From contig JAIVEN010000028.1 in assembly GCA_026686845.1 (NCBI GenBank), forward strand, positions 8,943,001-9,007,000: a stretch of 64,000 bases of DNA. Direction: 5' to 3'. The DNA comes from Adenanthera pavonina (taxonomy: Eukaryota; Streptophyta; Magnoliopsida; Fabales; Fabaceae). Under the pieces are notes generated by a model. That model was not told where the DNA came from. It made no database searches and worked only from the letters and a program-made list of their open reading frames with translations. The translations under genes were made by a program, and so were the position numbers. Within the stretch, counting starts at the first letter, position 1. Each line of letters begins with the position of its first letter. Below are positions 1 through 10,700 of the stretch, piece after piece.

Positions 1-1871
1 TTTGCATATCCAAGTTGAGACAGTACAGAGAAGGGAAGAGTTATCCGGATAAGCACCCCACGTTATGATGAAAAAGAGTTTCATAAAAAGCACACAAAAA
101 ATTGGCAAACAATATGTTATCTAGATAACCTTTCCATCTTATACGAATAATATTCTTACTTTGGGAGCTTCTTCTCTAGATGTAACGTTATGCGGATAAG
201 GTAGGCAGGTTATCTAGAAATCGAATTTCACAATACACATACAATGAAGCAAACAAGGTAGGTTATGCGCATAACGTGATGATTGTTGAATCAAGTATTT
301 TGATGATTTCAAACAACCAGAGCTTGGAAAGAAAATATTAAAGGAATACAAGAGATCTCAAGTGAAGAAATCCAAGAAGAAATGTGTACAAGATTAGTTT
401 GTAGGATTTATCACAGTATTCACAGAAGTAAAAGGCTTTGATCTTACACCAAATGTTTTTAAATGTGTTTTTCAAACAATCCTATGTTAACTTACTATAT
501 ATTTGAAAAACAGTCACTAACAGACGAATTTTGAACTGTTAAACTTCATATGTTGCCTTGAAAATTTGAACTTTGATAGCTAAAATTCGAACTTACAAAG
601 ATGTTGCTTCTAACAGACAAATTTCAACCTATTAAAATTTGAATTTCGAGTCAAGCATAATTTGTGAAAAATGAAAAATTCATCTGAAACTATGTCAATG
701 TTCACCTAAAGATAAAGTGCAAAAAGAGTTCAAAGTTACTCTCACTGATAGACGAACTTTAGTTTTGAAAATTTGAAATTTGGAATGAAAATGTATAAGT
801 CTGATTAAATGTCCCTCTGACAAACGAACTTTTACCTCGTAAATTCAAACTTTAAATTGAATACATATACGTCTGATAAGAGGTCTCTCTGACAGACAAA
901 CTTTGAAGGCTCAAAATTCAAATTTCCAAAAAAGGAACTCTTATGCCATATTAAGCTACTTACTGATAGACAAATATTGGACTCCAAAATTCGAATTTCG
1001 AGTGCACTGTAGCAATATAGAACAATTGTTCACACTTATCAGAAGAACTTTAAACTTGAAAATTCGTATGTTCTAAACATGAGAAATATTTGTCAAGATG
1101 AAAATTCGAATTTCATCTTTGAACAGACAAACTTTGAAGTTCAATGTTAAAGTCTTTAACTTATGGTCTTTGCAAAATTCGTCTATTGACATCCCAAATT
1201 TGAACTTTGGATGTCAAATGCATTAAATGTGATTGGTGAACGATTAGTTTTGTAGAGTAACCGTTGGGTAACATCTTTAATAGCTAGATCTTGTTTGCAA
1301 CATATAGTTAAGACATAAATCTATAAATAAAACTTTATTTGAAGGTGTGGGCAACAATTTTATGTTGTATATACTGAAACTCATCTAAATCTTTAGACAA
1401 AGGTTTCTACTCTCTCACACTTCATTTATTGCTCTTCAACTGTCATACATACTCTAAATTAGAGAGTTTATCTTATTGTAAACAATCTTATCTTCATCTA
1501 GAAGAAAGATTTTCTTGTAAGGGGACTTCACAAGGTATTTGGGAAACACTTAGCTAGAGTACAAAGAGTAAATCTGTAAGCTCTTGGAACAGAGCATAAA
1601 GTTATACTGTGACATTGCAATGAGCCCAACGAATTCTTGCAAGATAGTGGAAAATCTCAAGTAGTAGCTTGAGGACTAGACGTAGGTCAAGAGGAAAAAA
1701 CCGAACCAAGATAAATTCTTGTGTCTTTCTTCTTATACCTTGCTTATTGCCTTGTTACATTTTACACTATATTTTTTTGCAACTTTTGCTTTCACTGCTC
1801 TCTTATAATTTTGCAGAAAAATTTCAAACTTCCTAATTCAAACCCATCTTGGGAAGCCAACAGAACTAATA
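1..1871 (+). repeat. 5' LTR of family Y copia element (left end outside window)
   Basis: It ends at CTAATA two bases before the primer site; the canonical CA end has become TA. The end aligns with the reverse complement of the LTR at 10701 (both carry TTGGGAAGC, then an ACTAAT/ACTAAC tail). Positions 1-290 hold copies of a GTTATGCGGATAAC-like palindrome. Positions 480-1210 hold many AATTCGAATT-like palindromic words. A TATA box (CTATAAATAA) lies at about 1320. The palindromes therefore lie upstream of the presumed start of transcription, in U3. Confidence 0.8.
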
Positions 1872-1873
1872 AG

Positions 1874-1884
1874 TGGTATCAGAG
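1874..1884 (+). other. Primer binding site for initiator Met-tRNA
   Basis: TGGTATCAGAG is the standard complement of the plant initiator Met-tRNA 3' end used by copia and many gypsy elements. It sits two bases after the LTR. Confidence 0.85.
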
Positions 1885-1926
1885 ACCGAGCTCCCAAGTA
1901 AAGGATCTAATAATCTGAGAAAATCA

Positions 1927-3407
1927 ATGGCTAACTTTGGAGAGAGTATTCTTTCAGGTGGAAAGAACACAAATAGACCTCATGGCTTCAGTTGAGAGCA
2001 TTATGGATACTAAAAGATGAGAATGCAAATCTATCTCCAGCTATTGATCTGGACATTTGCTCTATCATCCAAAAAAGAAATTTTATCCCAATGAAACTAC
2101 AGGATGATGGCAAATACAAAAAGAAGCCAGAAAAGGAGTGGAATGAGGAAGATAAGAGAAGAGTCCTGCTCAACTTCAAGGCAAAATACTGCCTAGTCAG
2201 TGCATTCAATTAGGACAAATTCTATAGGGTGTCACAATGTACCATAGCCAAAGGTATGTGGGACACTCTAGAAATTGCTCATGAATAAACTACTGGAGTA
2301 AGGGAGAACAAATTGAACTCCTGCATCGGTAAGTATAAAAGCTTCAGAATGATGGAAGGTGAAAGCATCAAAGAACTGCAAAAGAGATTCACTCTCATTG
2401 TGAATCAACTAAAGAGTCTTGGTAAGGAGTACACAAAGCAGAGAAAGTTAGAAAAATCCTTAGAGCTCTTCCTCTGGAATGGCAACCAAAAGTAACAACA
2501 ATAGAAAAAGCCAGAGAAGAATCAATAGCTTCTGTCACAGCTCTCTTTAGTAGCCTTGAAGAGTATGAGGGTAAAATGAAGGCTTTCAAGGAAGCTAGTC
2601 AAGATAAGAAGAAAATGGGTCTTGCATTGAAAGCTGCAGAAGAAAGAGAAGAGTTTGATAATGAAGAAGAACTAGATGAAGAGATTTTACCTATGTTGGT
2701 CAGAAAATTCGGAAAGGTCCTATAATAAGAAGATAAATAAAAGATTCTTTAAGAAAGAAGCAATTGTAGACAACAAGAAAGAAGGCAAAGAGTCTGTCAC
2801 CTGCTATGAATGCAAGAAGCAAGGGCACATTAAATGGGATTGTCCTCAATTCCTGAAAAAGCAAGAAAAAGAATAGAAAGCTACTGATAAAGGCAAAAAG
2901 AAAAAGGCATACATCTCATTAATCTGGGGGCAACAACTCAGATGAAGATGAGGAAGAAATGGCTAACATTTGCTTGATGGCACTTATGTTTGAAGAAACT
3001 TCAAACTCATCTAATAGTGATCATGAAGATGAGGTTTGTCTTAAAGTTAACAAAAGCAACAAATGGTATATGGACAGTGCTTGCTCAAGACATATAACTG
3101 GTGATAAGGAGAAGTTTATCACCTTTAAAGGCAAGAAATGAGGAAAAGTAACCTTTAGAGGTGACCAATATGGCAGAATAGTTGGCATTAGAACTATGAG
3201 CAAGAATCCTAAAACATCTATAGAAGAGGTGCTGTTTGTAGTTGGACTCAACCACAACCTATTGAGTGTGAGTCAAACATGTGACAAAGGGAAATTGGTA
3301 CTGTTTAACACAAAGTTCTATCTAGTCATCCAAAAAAGTGATCGTAAAGTAATTCTCAAAGCTCAAAGGAATAATAACTGCTATACTATTGATCTTGATG
3401 AACTTCC
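1927..3407 (+). pseudogene. Broken gag-protease of family Y copia element
   Basis: Translation from the ATG at 1927 begins MANFGES, as in copia Gag proteins of the UBN2 type, and soon hits stops and frameshifts. The same Gag continues in other frames at 1992-2213 and 2313-2495. A zinc knuckle C-x2-C-x4-H-x4-C lies at 2802-2843. A protease-like motif WYMDSACSRH, with the active-site Asp at about 3073, lies at 3058-3110; the usual DSG is DSA here. The GAG-pre segment at 3196-3407 contains LNHNLLSVSQ and IDLDELP and then breaks at the neighbouring LTR. At least four frame changes or stops make it nonfunctional. In a live element this polyprotein forms the capsid and processes it. Confidence 0.85.
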
Positions 3408-5099
3408 TGTTAGTTCAGCTGGCTTCCCAAGGTGGAGGGTGAATTGGTAGAATTGAAATTTTTCTGCAAAAATGAAATACATTAGTGATACTAAAAATTT
3501 ATTGAAAAACAGAGTATAAGAAATAAAGAGTAATGAGAAGAAGACTCAGTGATTTATCCTGGTTTAGTCTACTCCACTTGGCCTACATCTAGTCCTCAAG
3601 TCACCACTTGAGATTTCTCCACTATCTCTTGCAATGTATAAGTGGGTTCTTGCAATGACCGCAATACAACACCAGCTTGAACTTTGAGCTAAATCAAACT
3701 CCCTTACTCTTCCTACTCAAGAGTAAGAATACCTCTCTTAGTGTATTCTCACACTAAACACTCTCAACCAGTATGTAGATGTATACAGAATGTAAACTCT
3801 CTCAAAAGAGTGAATATGAAAGTTAAGATACAATGAATGAGTAAAATAAAGGGTAGGTAAGCTTTGAATGACCCAGAAAGCAAATCAGCAGAGTTTTGGC
3901 ATTTTCATTGTTTTTCTTATTTTTCAACAACTAAAATGAGGTCCTATTTATAGTTTTGGAGTAGAATTATCCATTGGAAACAAAGATTAGTTGTTACTTT
4001 AAGTAAAATAATCATTCACCTACCGTATTAAATGTATCTGACAGAGGTTATGCGAATAATGAGTAGTTGTTTACCTTTGTTTTTAACGTAGAGCTTTCGT
4101 TATGCGGATAACATTGCTAGGTTATGTGGATAACATGCTACCCAGAATGACTAAATTTTAGTTCAAAATCATTTTCATGAAAACCCACTCAGTTATTAGG
4201 ATAATGTTAAGTTTTTTTCAAATTGAGTTTTTATGAAACTTAGGTTATCAGGATAACCTTCCAAGGTTATGCAGATAACCAATTTTGTAGAGGAAGAGCT
4301 ATGAGTTCTATAACATAGGTTATGCAGATAACCTCCCTAGGTTATGCAGATAACTTGTTTATCCAAGGAAAGTTCAAGTGCTCAGAAATATAGATTATGC
4401 GGATAACCTTTTTACCCAAGGAAAGTTCAAGTACGCTGAAATATAGGTTATGCAGACAACCTCCCTAGGTTATACATATAACCTTTTAATAGAGAAGATT
4501 CCAAGTGCTCTGTGACACATGTTATGTGGACAACATCTGTAGGTTATACGAATAATGGGTTGTACAGTACAACTTACCTTCACTGTTCACTCCCTTATGC
4601 GGATAAGGTGCCTACCTTGTCAAGATAACCATCTGGATAGACTTGAGAATATGATCCCCAAGCTGTGTTATGTAGATAACCTCAATCTCTTTTCATAAAA
4701 CTGAAGAGTGGGCTTTGAAAAAGCTTTGAGATTGAGTCTTTATTCCCATAACCTTCAATGGTTATGTGCATAGGGTAAAGCCTTTTCATAAAAATAAGGT
4801 AAACATTTAGAATCATTTTGAAATTAAAGCTTTATCCTCATAAGATAGCTCTTTTCATGAAAACCATTTTGAAATCATGAGCTAATTATTAATCATTTAA
4901 TTAGTCATCTCATTTAATATTGGGTTAGTTGAAATTCAAAGCTTATCTACCTTTTTTTACAAATAGTTTCCTAAAACATGTGAAACAGCTCTTCAATCTT
5001 TAGGAAACTCCAACTTTGTTCTTCACTTTACTTGTGTTCCTTTGATATTGGAATTTCAAACTCATTTATTTTAGAATCATTAAAACATCTGAATTAACA
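3408..5099 (-). repeat. 3' LTR of the inverted family Y element
   Basis: It matches 10701-12383 over its whole length. On the - strand it starts TGTTAATTC next to a polypurine tract. It keeps a TATA box (CTATAAATAG on the - strand) at 3944-3953. Between about 4040 and 4680, in U3 on the - strand, there are many copies of a GGTTATGCGGATAACC-like palindrome. Confidence 0.9.
3944..3953 (-). promoter_or_regulatory. LTR TATA box
   Basis: CTATAAATAG on the - strand, placed between the U3 palindrome cluster and the R/U5 side. The equivalent place in the other LTR (about 11215) has lost this segment in a short deletion. Confidence 0.6.
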
Positions 5100-5113
5100 T
5101 TCTCTCCCTTTTT
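5100..5113 (-). other. Polypurine tract of the inverted family Y element
   Basis: AAAAAGGGAGAGAA on the - strand directly abuts the LTR start, as expected for the second-strand primer. Confidence 0.75.
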
Positions 5114-5252
5114 GATGATGACAAAACAACTTAAACTTATTGTTAGTTCTTGGATTTACATAAAGCTCCCCCTTAATATGTGCCCAGTGTAAATAAAGAC
5201 AAATAATTTAATGCACATTTTCAGAACAAGAGGCACTAAGAATAAGCAAAGT

Positions 5253-6332
5253 TCACATAAAGAAATTCATTATATTATAAATATTCATTACAAGTACAAA
5301 AGCAAAAGATACAGGAACACAACAATTGAAAAACAGCAGAAAAGAAACAAGCAAGCATAAATCAACAAGTCCAGTTAAGTTTCTTTCTTTTTCATAGATT
5401 TCCTCCTCTTTTTCTTTCTGTTTTTCCTTTGCTTTATCTTTTTCCTCTTCCTTCTCTTCTTTCTTCTCTTTCTCCCCCTTTTTGTCATCAACAACAGGGG
5501 GGATTTGAGCAACTTCAATATCTATTGTAGCAATGTCTTGATCAAGCTTGTCCTTCCATTTCCTAATTCTTTGAAGTCTTTCATCCAAAGAAAGAGGAAG
5601 GATGGGGGGTTAGGCTGGAACAGTAGACATTAGGATAGGCCAAAGAGAGACATTAGTAACAGCAGGAGGAACATAAGGAAACACAGTAGTGTAAGGTATA
5701 TCAGGCATCACAGATGGAGGTGAGACAGTGGGATGGGGTGTAGGAGAGGGATCAGAATCAGAGGCAATGGTGATGATTTCCTACACAGTAGCCTCAGCAA
5801 GGTAACTAATGCCCTCAAAGGAGATAGGGTCAGGGAGAGGAGGAAAGAGAGCATTAATCTCTTGTTTTCGGTGATGAAAACAAATTTGGTGAATGAAATC
5901 ACCTTCAAGAAAGAGAATTAAACCTTTGCTTTGATCCTTGACAATTTGTTCCTCAAGACCATAGTCTAAGTTAGGACCAAGGTCCTGTGATAGAGTAGGT
6001 GATTGTGTAGAGGCAGAAGGTTCAGTGTATATGGGAGGAGGTAGTTGGAAAGGAGAAGACGAAGGTTGAGGTACACCAGAAGCTATTTGCTCACACAGGG
6101 ACTTTACTTCTTGGGTAAGACTCTCAAATTTGGTCTCAAACTTTTCTTGCATCTTAGTAATGAGATACCAAAGATTGATCATATCTTCTCTGTATTCTTT
6201 CCTAGTGGCCATGGCAATCCGGAACAAGTTTTGGTATATTGTAGGAATACCTATAGGTGTAGGTAAGTCAGTGGCTGGAGTTTCATCAGGCTTGCTTGGA
6301 GTAGGAGTAAGGGTATGAGGCTTAGGTTGCAT
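5253..6332 (-). pseudogene. Downstream env-like frame, distal part
   Basis: Two - strand frames follow the fusion frame. The one at 5781-6332 (183 codons) is proline/serine-rich with a short coiled-coil-like stretch (KMQEKFETKFESLTQEVKSL). The one at 5253-5588 (111 codons) has a very Lys/Glu-rich middle and a hydrophobic tail. Sireviruses often carry an extra frame between pol and the 3' LTR, and these look like the end of it, split by stops. The hydrophobic tail could be a membrane segment or readthrough into noncoding DNA. No enzymatic motif is visible. Confidence 0.5.
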
Positions 6333-6381
6333 GGATTAAGGTGGTTCAGAGGGTATGGATGAGAGGAACTGGAATAACCAA

Positions 6382-7305
6382 TCATAAGACTTTTGAGGCA
6401 GTTATGGACTCAGAACCAGTTTCAATATCCCTCTTCTTGTTAACCCATCTGCCATTCTCCAGGCTCATTCCTATCTTCAGCAGAACTTTCTCACTGAATT
6501 CTTCTGGAAGTAGTGCAGGTCTTCTTTCAATAAGTAAAATGTTGTGAAATTTTAGAACCTTAGTGATAATATGCCCAAATGGTAGTCGAGAGTCCTGTCT
6601 ATAGGTTCTTGCTTTCCATATTCTCCACAGGATGATATCCACCACATTTGCTAGTTTTCCCTTTATCAGTAGTAGCATGACTTGGAATTCTCCTCTGGAA
6701 AGGTAATCGAGGCCTTCACTCTTGTTAAAGAAAATACGAGAGACAATGTAATGCAGAATCTTATTCTCAACACTTAGTAGAGTTGGAGCTATTTTCCCTT
6801 TAGAAGGCACATTTTGCCTTTGCCTGAGTAGCCTTGATACTATTGTGCTCCATTTGTAATTGGCTTCTTCCTCAGTGTCCTTATTAATAGCTTCATTTTC
6901 AAGAGGATACTTTGAAGTCTCAATGTTCACCCTTATTCCTCCAGTAAGCAAACTCATAATTTCACACAATAATTCAAGATGTAGGGCAATCCATCTCTTC
7001 CTCAATCTCACTTCAAGCACCTTTGTGTCATGGCTAATTCTTAGAGAATTGTACCAACCACGCACAACTTCCTCATCATATTCCTCCTTTAGTTCAATCA
7101 GTCCTCTATATTCATCAAGTTTGTTCTTAAAAACCCATTTAGTTCCAATAATAGGATGATTCTTAGGCTTAGGCACTAAACCCCAAGCCTGACTTCTTTC
7201 AAACTGATTAAGTTCTTCTTCCATAGCTAAAATCCAGTAATCATCAGTTAAAGCCTTTTTTGTATACTTAGGTTCAATTTGAGAAATAAATGCGCAATTA
7301 TTCAC
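6382..7305 (-). pseudogene. In-frame fusion: RT N-terminal stub joined to a plant-transposon-protein-like domain
   Basis: A 307-codon open frame. Residues 1 to about 66 are the copia segment before and at the start of reverse transcriptase (AFISQIEPK, then GTKWVFKNKLDEY). From about residue 67 the sequence changes to a region resembling the 'putative plant transposon protein' domain that follows pol in many plant Sireviruses (EVVRGWYNSL; about residues 155-250 include ILHYIVSRIF and SRLPFGHIITKVL). The palm motifs of RT, including YVDD, and all of RNase H are absent. The frame is intact across the join at about 7105. The domain is assigned from its general pattern; a profile search would settle it. 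Confidence 0.6.
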
Positions 7306-7317
7306 TTGATCCCTAAG

Positions 7318-8850
7318 TTATCTTCTAGTTTTAACTTTATCTTGAACATCCCCAATAACTTGATCAATTTGATGATCTCTTTGATATCTCCAAGCTTTAG
7401 GGAGTTCTTGAGATACTTCCTCATTTATTTCACATTCATTATCTTTCTCCTGGATATCTTCCTCTACCTCAGCAGATTCAGATATTTTAGGAGGTTCAGT
7501 TTTATTTTCTTCAAACATATTTAAATTCTTGAAACTAGAAATTAAATAATCCTCTTTTTCAGCATGCTTAGACAGAGTTTCATTTCCAAGAAAGACAACA
7601 TGCACAGATTCTTCAATAGTCCCAAACTTCTTGTTGAACACCATGTATGCTTTACTTATATTTGAGTAGCCAAAAAATATACCTTCATCTGATTTGGCAT
7701 CAAACTTACCCAGATTGTCTTTGTTGTTGTTGTGGACATAGCAGGTGCATCTACAGACATGAAGATGAGAGAGATTGGGATTCTTTTATTTGTACAGATC
7801 ATATAGAGTCTTTCCAAGTAAGGGTCTGATGTATGCTCTATTCATCAAGTAGCATACTATGCTTACTGCATCAGCCCAAAATTGTTTAAGTAATCCTTTT
7901 TCATTCAGCATTGCATGAGCCATCTCCTCTAACACTCCATTTTATTGAGGTGTTCTTGGGGCTGAGAAGTTGTGCTCCATTCTATTTTCATCACAATAGT
8001 TAGCAAATTTTGTGTTCTTAAATTCTCCACCATGATCTATTCTAATACATACGATAGAGTAACCTTTCTTGTTTTGGATTTTCTTGACTAAGATCAGAAA
8101 AGCGTCATATATTTCATCTTTAGAGGGAAGAAATAAAGTCTAGGTAAATCTAGAATAATCATACACCATAACAAGTACATACAAGTTTCCACCAATACTT
8201 TAAGTACGATTAGGACCTATCAAATCTATGTGAAGTAATTGCAGTGGTCTTGTTACAGAGACAATGTTTTTGGAATTGAATGAGGACTTTGTTTGCTTCT
8301 CTTTAAGACAAGCATCACATTCTCTATCATTTTCAAACTTAATGTTAGGTAGACCGAGAACAAGTTCATTTTTAATGAGTTTATTAAATTGATGCATGCT
8401 AACATATGCTAGTCTCCTGTGCCACAGCCAACTATCATCATTTTCACTTATTAAGCATATAAAGTCTATAAAAGGTAATTCATCTAAATCAATAGTATAA
8501 CAGTTACCATCTCTTTCTACCTTGAGAATCACTTTGCAGTCATTTTTTCTAATTACTAGGAAGTACTTGGAATCAAACAGAACTCAATTGCCTTTATCAC
8601 AGGTTTGACTCACACTTAATAGGTTGTGATTGAGTTCTATCATGAACAGGACTTATTCAATTGATGTTTCCTAGTTTCTTCTAACAATTCCAATCCTAAC
8701 TATCTTTCCAGACTGGTCACAATCGAAAGTAACATTTCCTCTTTTCTTATCTCTCAGCACAATGAATTTTTCTTTATCTCCAATCATTTGTCTCGAACAA
8801 GCACTGTCCATATACCATTTGTTACTTTTCTTGGCCTTGAGACACATCTA
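7318..8850 (-). pseudogene. Broken protease-integrase of the inverted family Y element
   Basis: In order on the - strand: protease-like WYMDSACSRQ at about 8800; GAG-pre with LNHNLLSVSQ; integrase zinc-binding region with LWHRRL and CDACLKEKQ (about 8280-8450); catalytic-core Asp in LLHIDLIGP (about 8230), Asp in RIDHGGEF (about 8030), Glu in NGVLEE (about 7940); then the conserved FGTIEESVHVVF near 7600 and an acidic linker. Several in-frame stops, for example after GPNRT and after PRTPQ, make it inactive. Apart from the stops the integrase is complete, unlike the RT downstream. Confidence 0.85.
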
Positions 8851-8861
8851 TAAAACAAGTT

Positions 8862-10645
8862 TCAGTTCTTTCTTTTAGGTACCCATATTTTCTTGGGTCC
8901 TTTCTTGTTAGTGTAAGAATCCTTGGGAACCCATTTCATCCCATTGCCATTTCCTTCTTTCTTGTATATGCAGGTGGAGGACATATGACCCTTCTTGTTA
9001 CAAAAGTGACAAGTGGTGAAAAGGCAAAAGGAAAGAGATACATGTCTGAAATAATGGCTATAATATCTGTCCTTTTGATTTCTAAGGGCTGGGAAAGACT
9101 CTATGTTCTGGGTTAGTTTAATGTTTTTAGTATGCATAAAGTTTCTCTGGTAAAGATTCTATTTCTTGATTTTCAATTTTTCCTTGACTACACATAGGTC
9201 ATATCCTAGATTAGTTTTGTTCTAACACACAATTTGGTTTCCTAGTAATACTTTCAGCATGTCCTTACCTCTAGTGAATGTGGTTAGAGTCTTGTGGAGA
9301 TAATTATTCTTATCTCTTAACTCAATGCATGAGACACAACCAGAGGTAGTGATAGAAGAAGGAAACTGTGAAGTAGTGCAAGATGTATGAGACTCACTCT
9401 TAAGCTTGTGTATTTTCTTTTTAGCTTGACTCAGTTGTTTCAACACTTCGACAAATTCAGTTATCAGTTCATTAAATGCATCATATAGTTCATTGTAAGA
9501 CGGTTTAGAGTCATTTACCTTAGAATCACTGTCACTGTCTTAGTTGTGATTCTTCTCCTCCTTTGCAATCTCTTGAGCCATCAGGCATAGGTTAGCAATT
9601 TCATCATCCCCTGCCGCTTCCTCTTCATCTAACCTATCTCCCCAGATGGAAGATATGAATGCTTTCCTCTTTTTCCCTTTGTCAGCCTTTTTGTCCTTCC
9701 CTTATTTCTTACTCAGTAAAGGGCATTCCCATTTGATGTGTCTAGGTTTCTTGCATTCGTAGCATGTGATGGAGTCATTGTTTTCTTTCTTGCTGGTAGT
9801 GGCTCTATCTTTCTTTACAAACCTTATGAATTTATTCTTTCCATATATTTTGCCAAATCTCCTCATCAGCATGGCATCGTCTCTTCATCTAGCTCAATAT
9901 CTTCCTCTGAATCATTATTATCATCTAATTCTATTTTGAGAGCCAAACTCTTCTTCTTCTTGTCAAATGAAGTAGATTCCTTGAGAGCCTTCAATTTCCC
10001 TTCATATTCTTCAAGACTCCCGAAGAGGACTGTGACAGATGTCATTGATTCCCCTCTAGCTTCCTCTATTGTAGTTACCTTTGGTTGCTACTCCTTGGGC
10101 AAGGCTCTGAGAATTTTTCTGACTTTCTCAGATTGGGTGTATTTCTTTCCAAGACTCTTCAACTGATTCACAATGAGGGTGAATTTCTTCTACAGATCCT
10201 TGATATTCTCACCCTCTTTCATCTTGAAGCTTTCATATTCTCCAATGCACATATTCAGTTTATTTTCTCTCACGCCGATGGTCCCTTCATGAGTAATCTC
10301 CAAAATGTCCCACATATCTTTGGCTATTGTACATTGGGACACCCTGTAAAACTCATCTTGATTGAGAGCACTGACCAGACAATGCTTAGCTTTAAAGTTG
10401 AGAAAAACCCTTCTTCTATCCTCCTCGTTCCATTCCTCTTCAGGTTTCTCTCTGTATTTCCTATCATCTTATAGTTTCATCAGAATGAAATCTCCCTTCT
10501 CGATGACTGACCAAATACCCAAATCAATGGATTAAAGGTAAATTTGCATCCTTATCTTCCAATACCCATAATGTTCTCCACTAAAGCCAGGAGTTATGTT
10601 GGTGTTGTTTCCTTCTGGAAGAACGCCTTCACCAAAGCAAGCCAT
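8862..10645 (-). pseudogene. Broken gag of the inverted family Y element
   Basis: From the ATG at 10645 the frame reads MACFGEGVLPEG and continues as a UBN2-type copia Gag (EHYGYWKIRMQIYL, KAKHCLVSAL) with a few stops. A CCHC knuckle lies at 9723-9764 and a second at 8970-9011 (C-x2-C-x4-H-x4-C, followed by a WVPK-type segment). Between them lies a Lys-rich, probably helical stretch at 9222-9446. Two knuckles separated by a long linker fit Sireviruses, which have extended Gag proteins. Confidence 0.85.
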
Positions 10646-10685
10646 GTCCACTCCCGGATTGTTAGATCCTTTAACTGGAAGTCCA

Positions 10686-10698
10686 GGCTCTGATACCA
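10686..10698 (-). other. Primer binding site for initiator Met-tRNA
   Basis: TGGTATCAGAGCC on the - strand, two bases from the LTR end at 10701. Confidence 0.9.
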
Positions 10699-10700
10699 TT

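Larger units (their letters stand above)
1..3407 (+). mobile_element. Sirevirus-type Ty1/copia element (family Y), 5' part
   Basis: The order LTR, initiator-Met primer site, gag with CCHC knuckle, protease motif and GAG-pre region is visible on the + strand, which is the gene order of copia elements. The left end lies outside the window. The right end is abrupt: the GAG-pre frame stops at the edge of an inverted element at 3408. The LTR end, gag and GAG-pre closely resemble the - strand element at 3408-12383, so both belong to one family. The integrase and reverse transcriptase of this copy are missing from the window. Confidence 0.85.

Noticed and set aside
1988..2209. - strand frame of 73 codons over the gag region
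   Set aside because: Shadow of the broken + strand copia gag, which carries the recognisable protein.
4040..4680. CRISPR-like array
   Set aside because: The repeats are degenerate palindromes at irregular spacing within a plant LTR, with no uniform spacers.
9738..10474. + strand frames of 142 and 129 codons
   Set aside because: They are antisense to the inverted gag, which has the CCHC knuckle and UBN2-like sequence.
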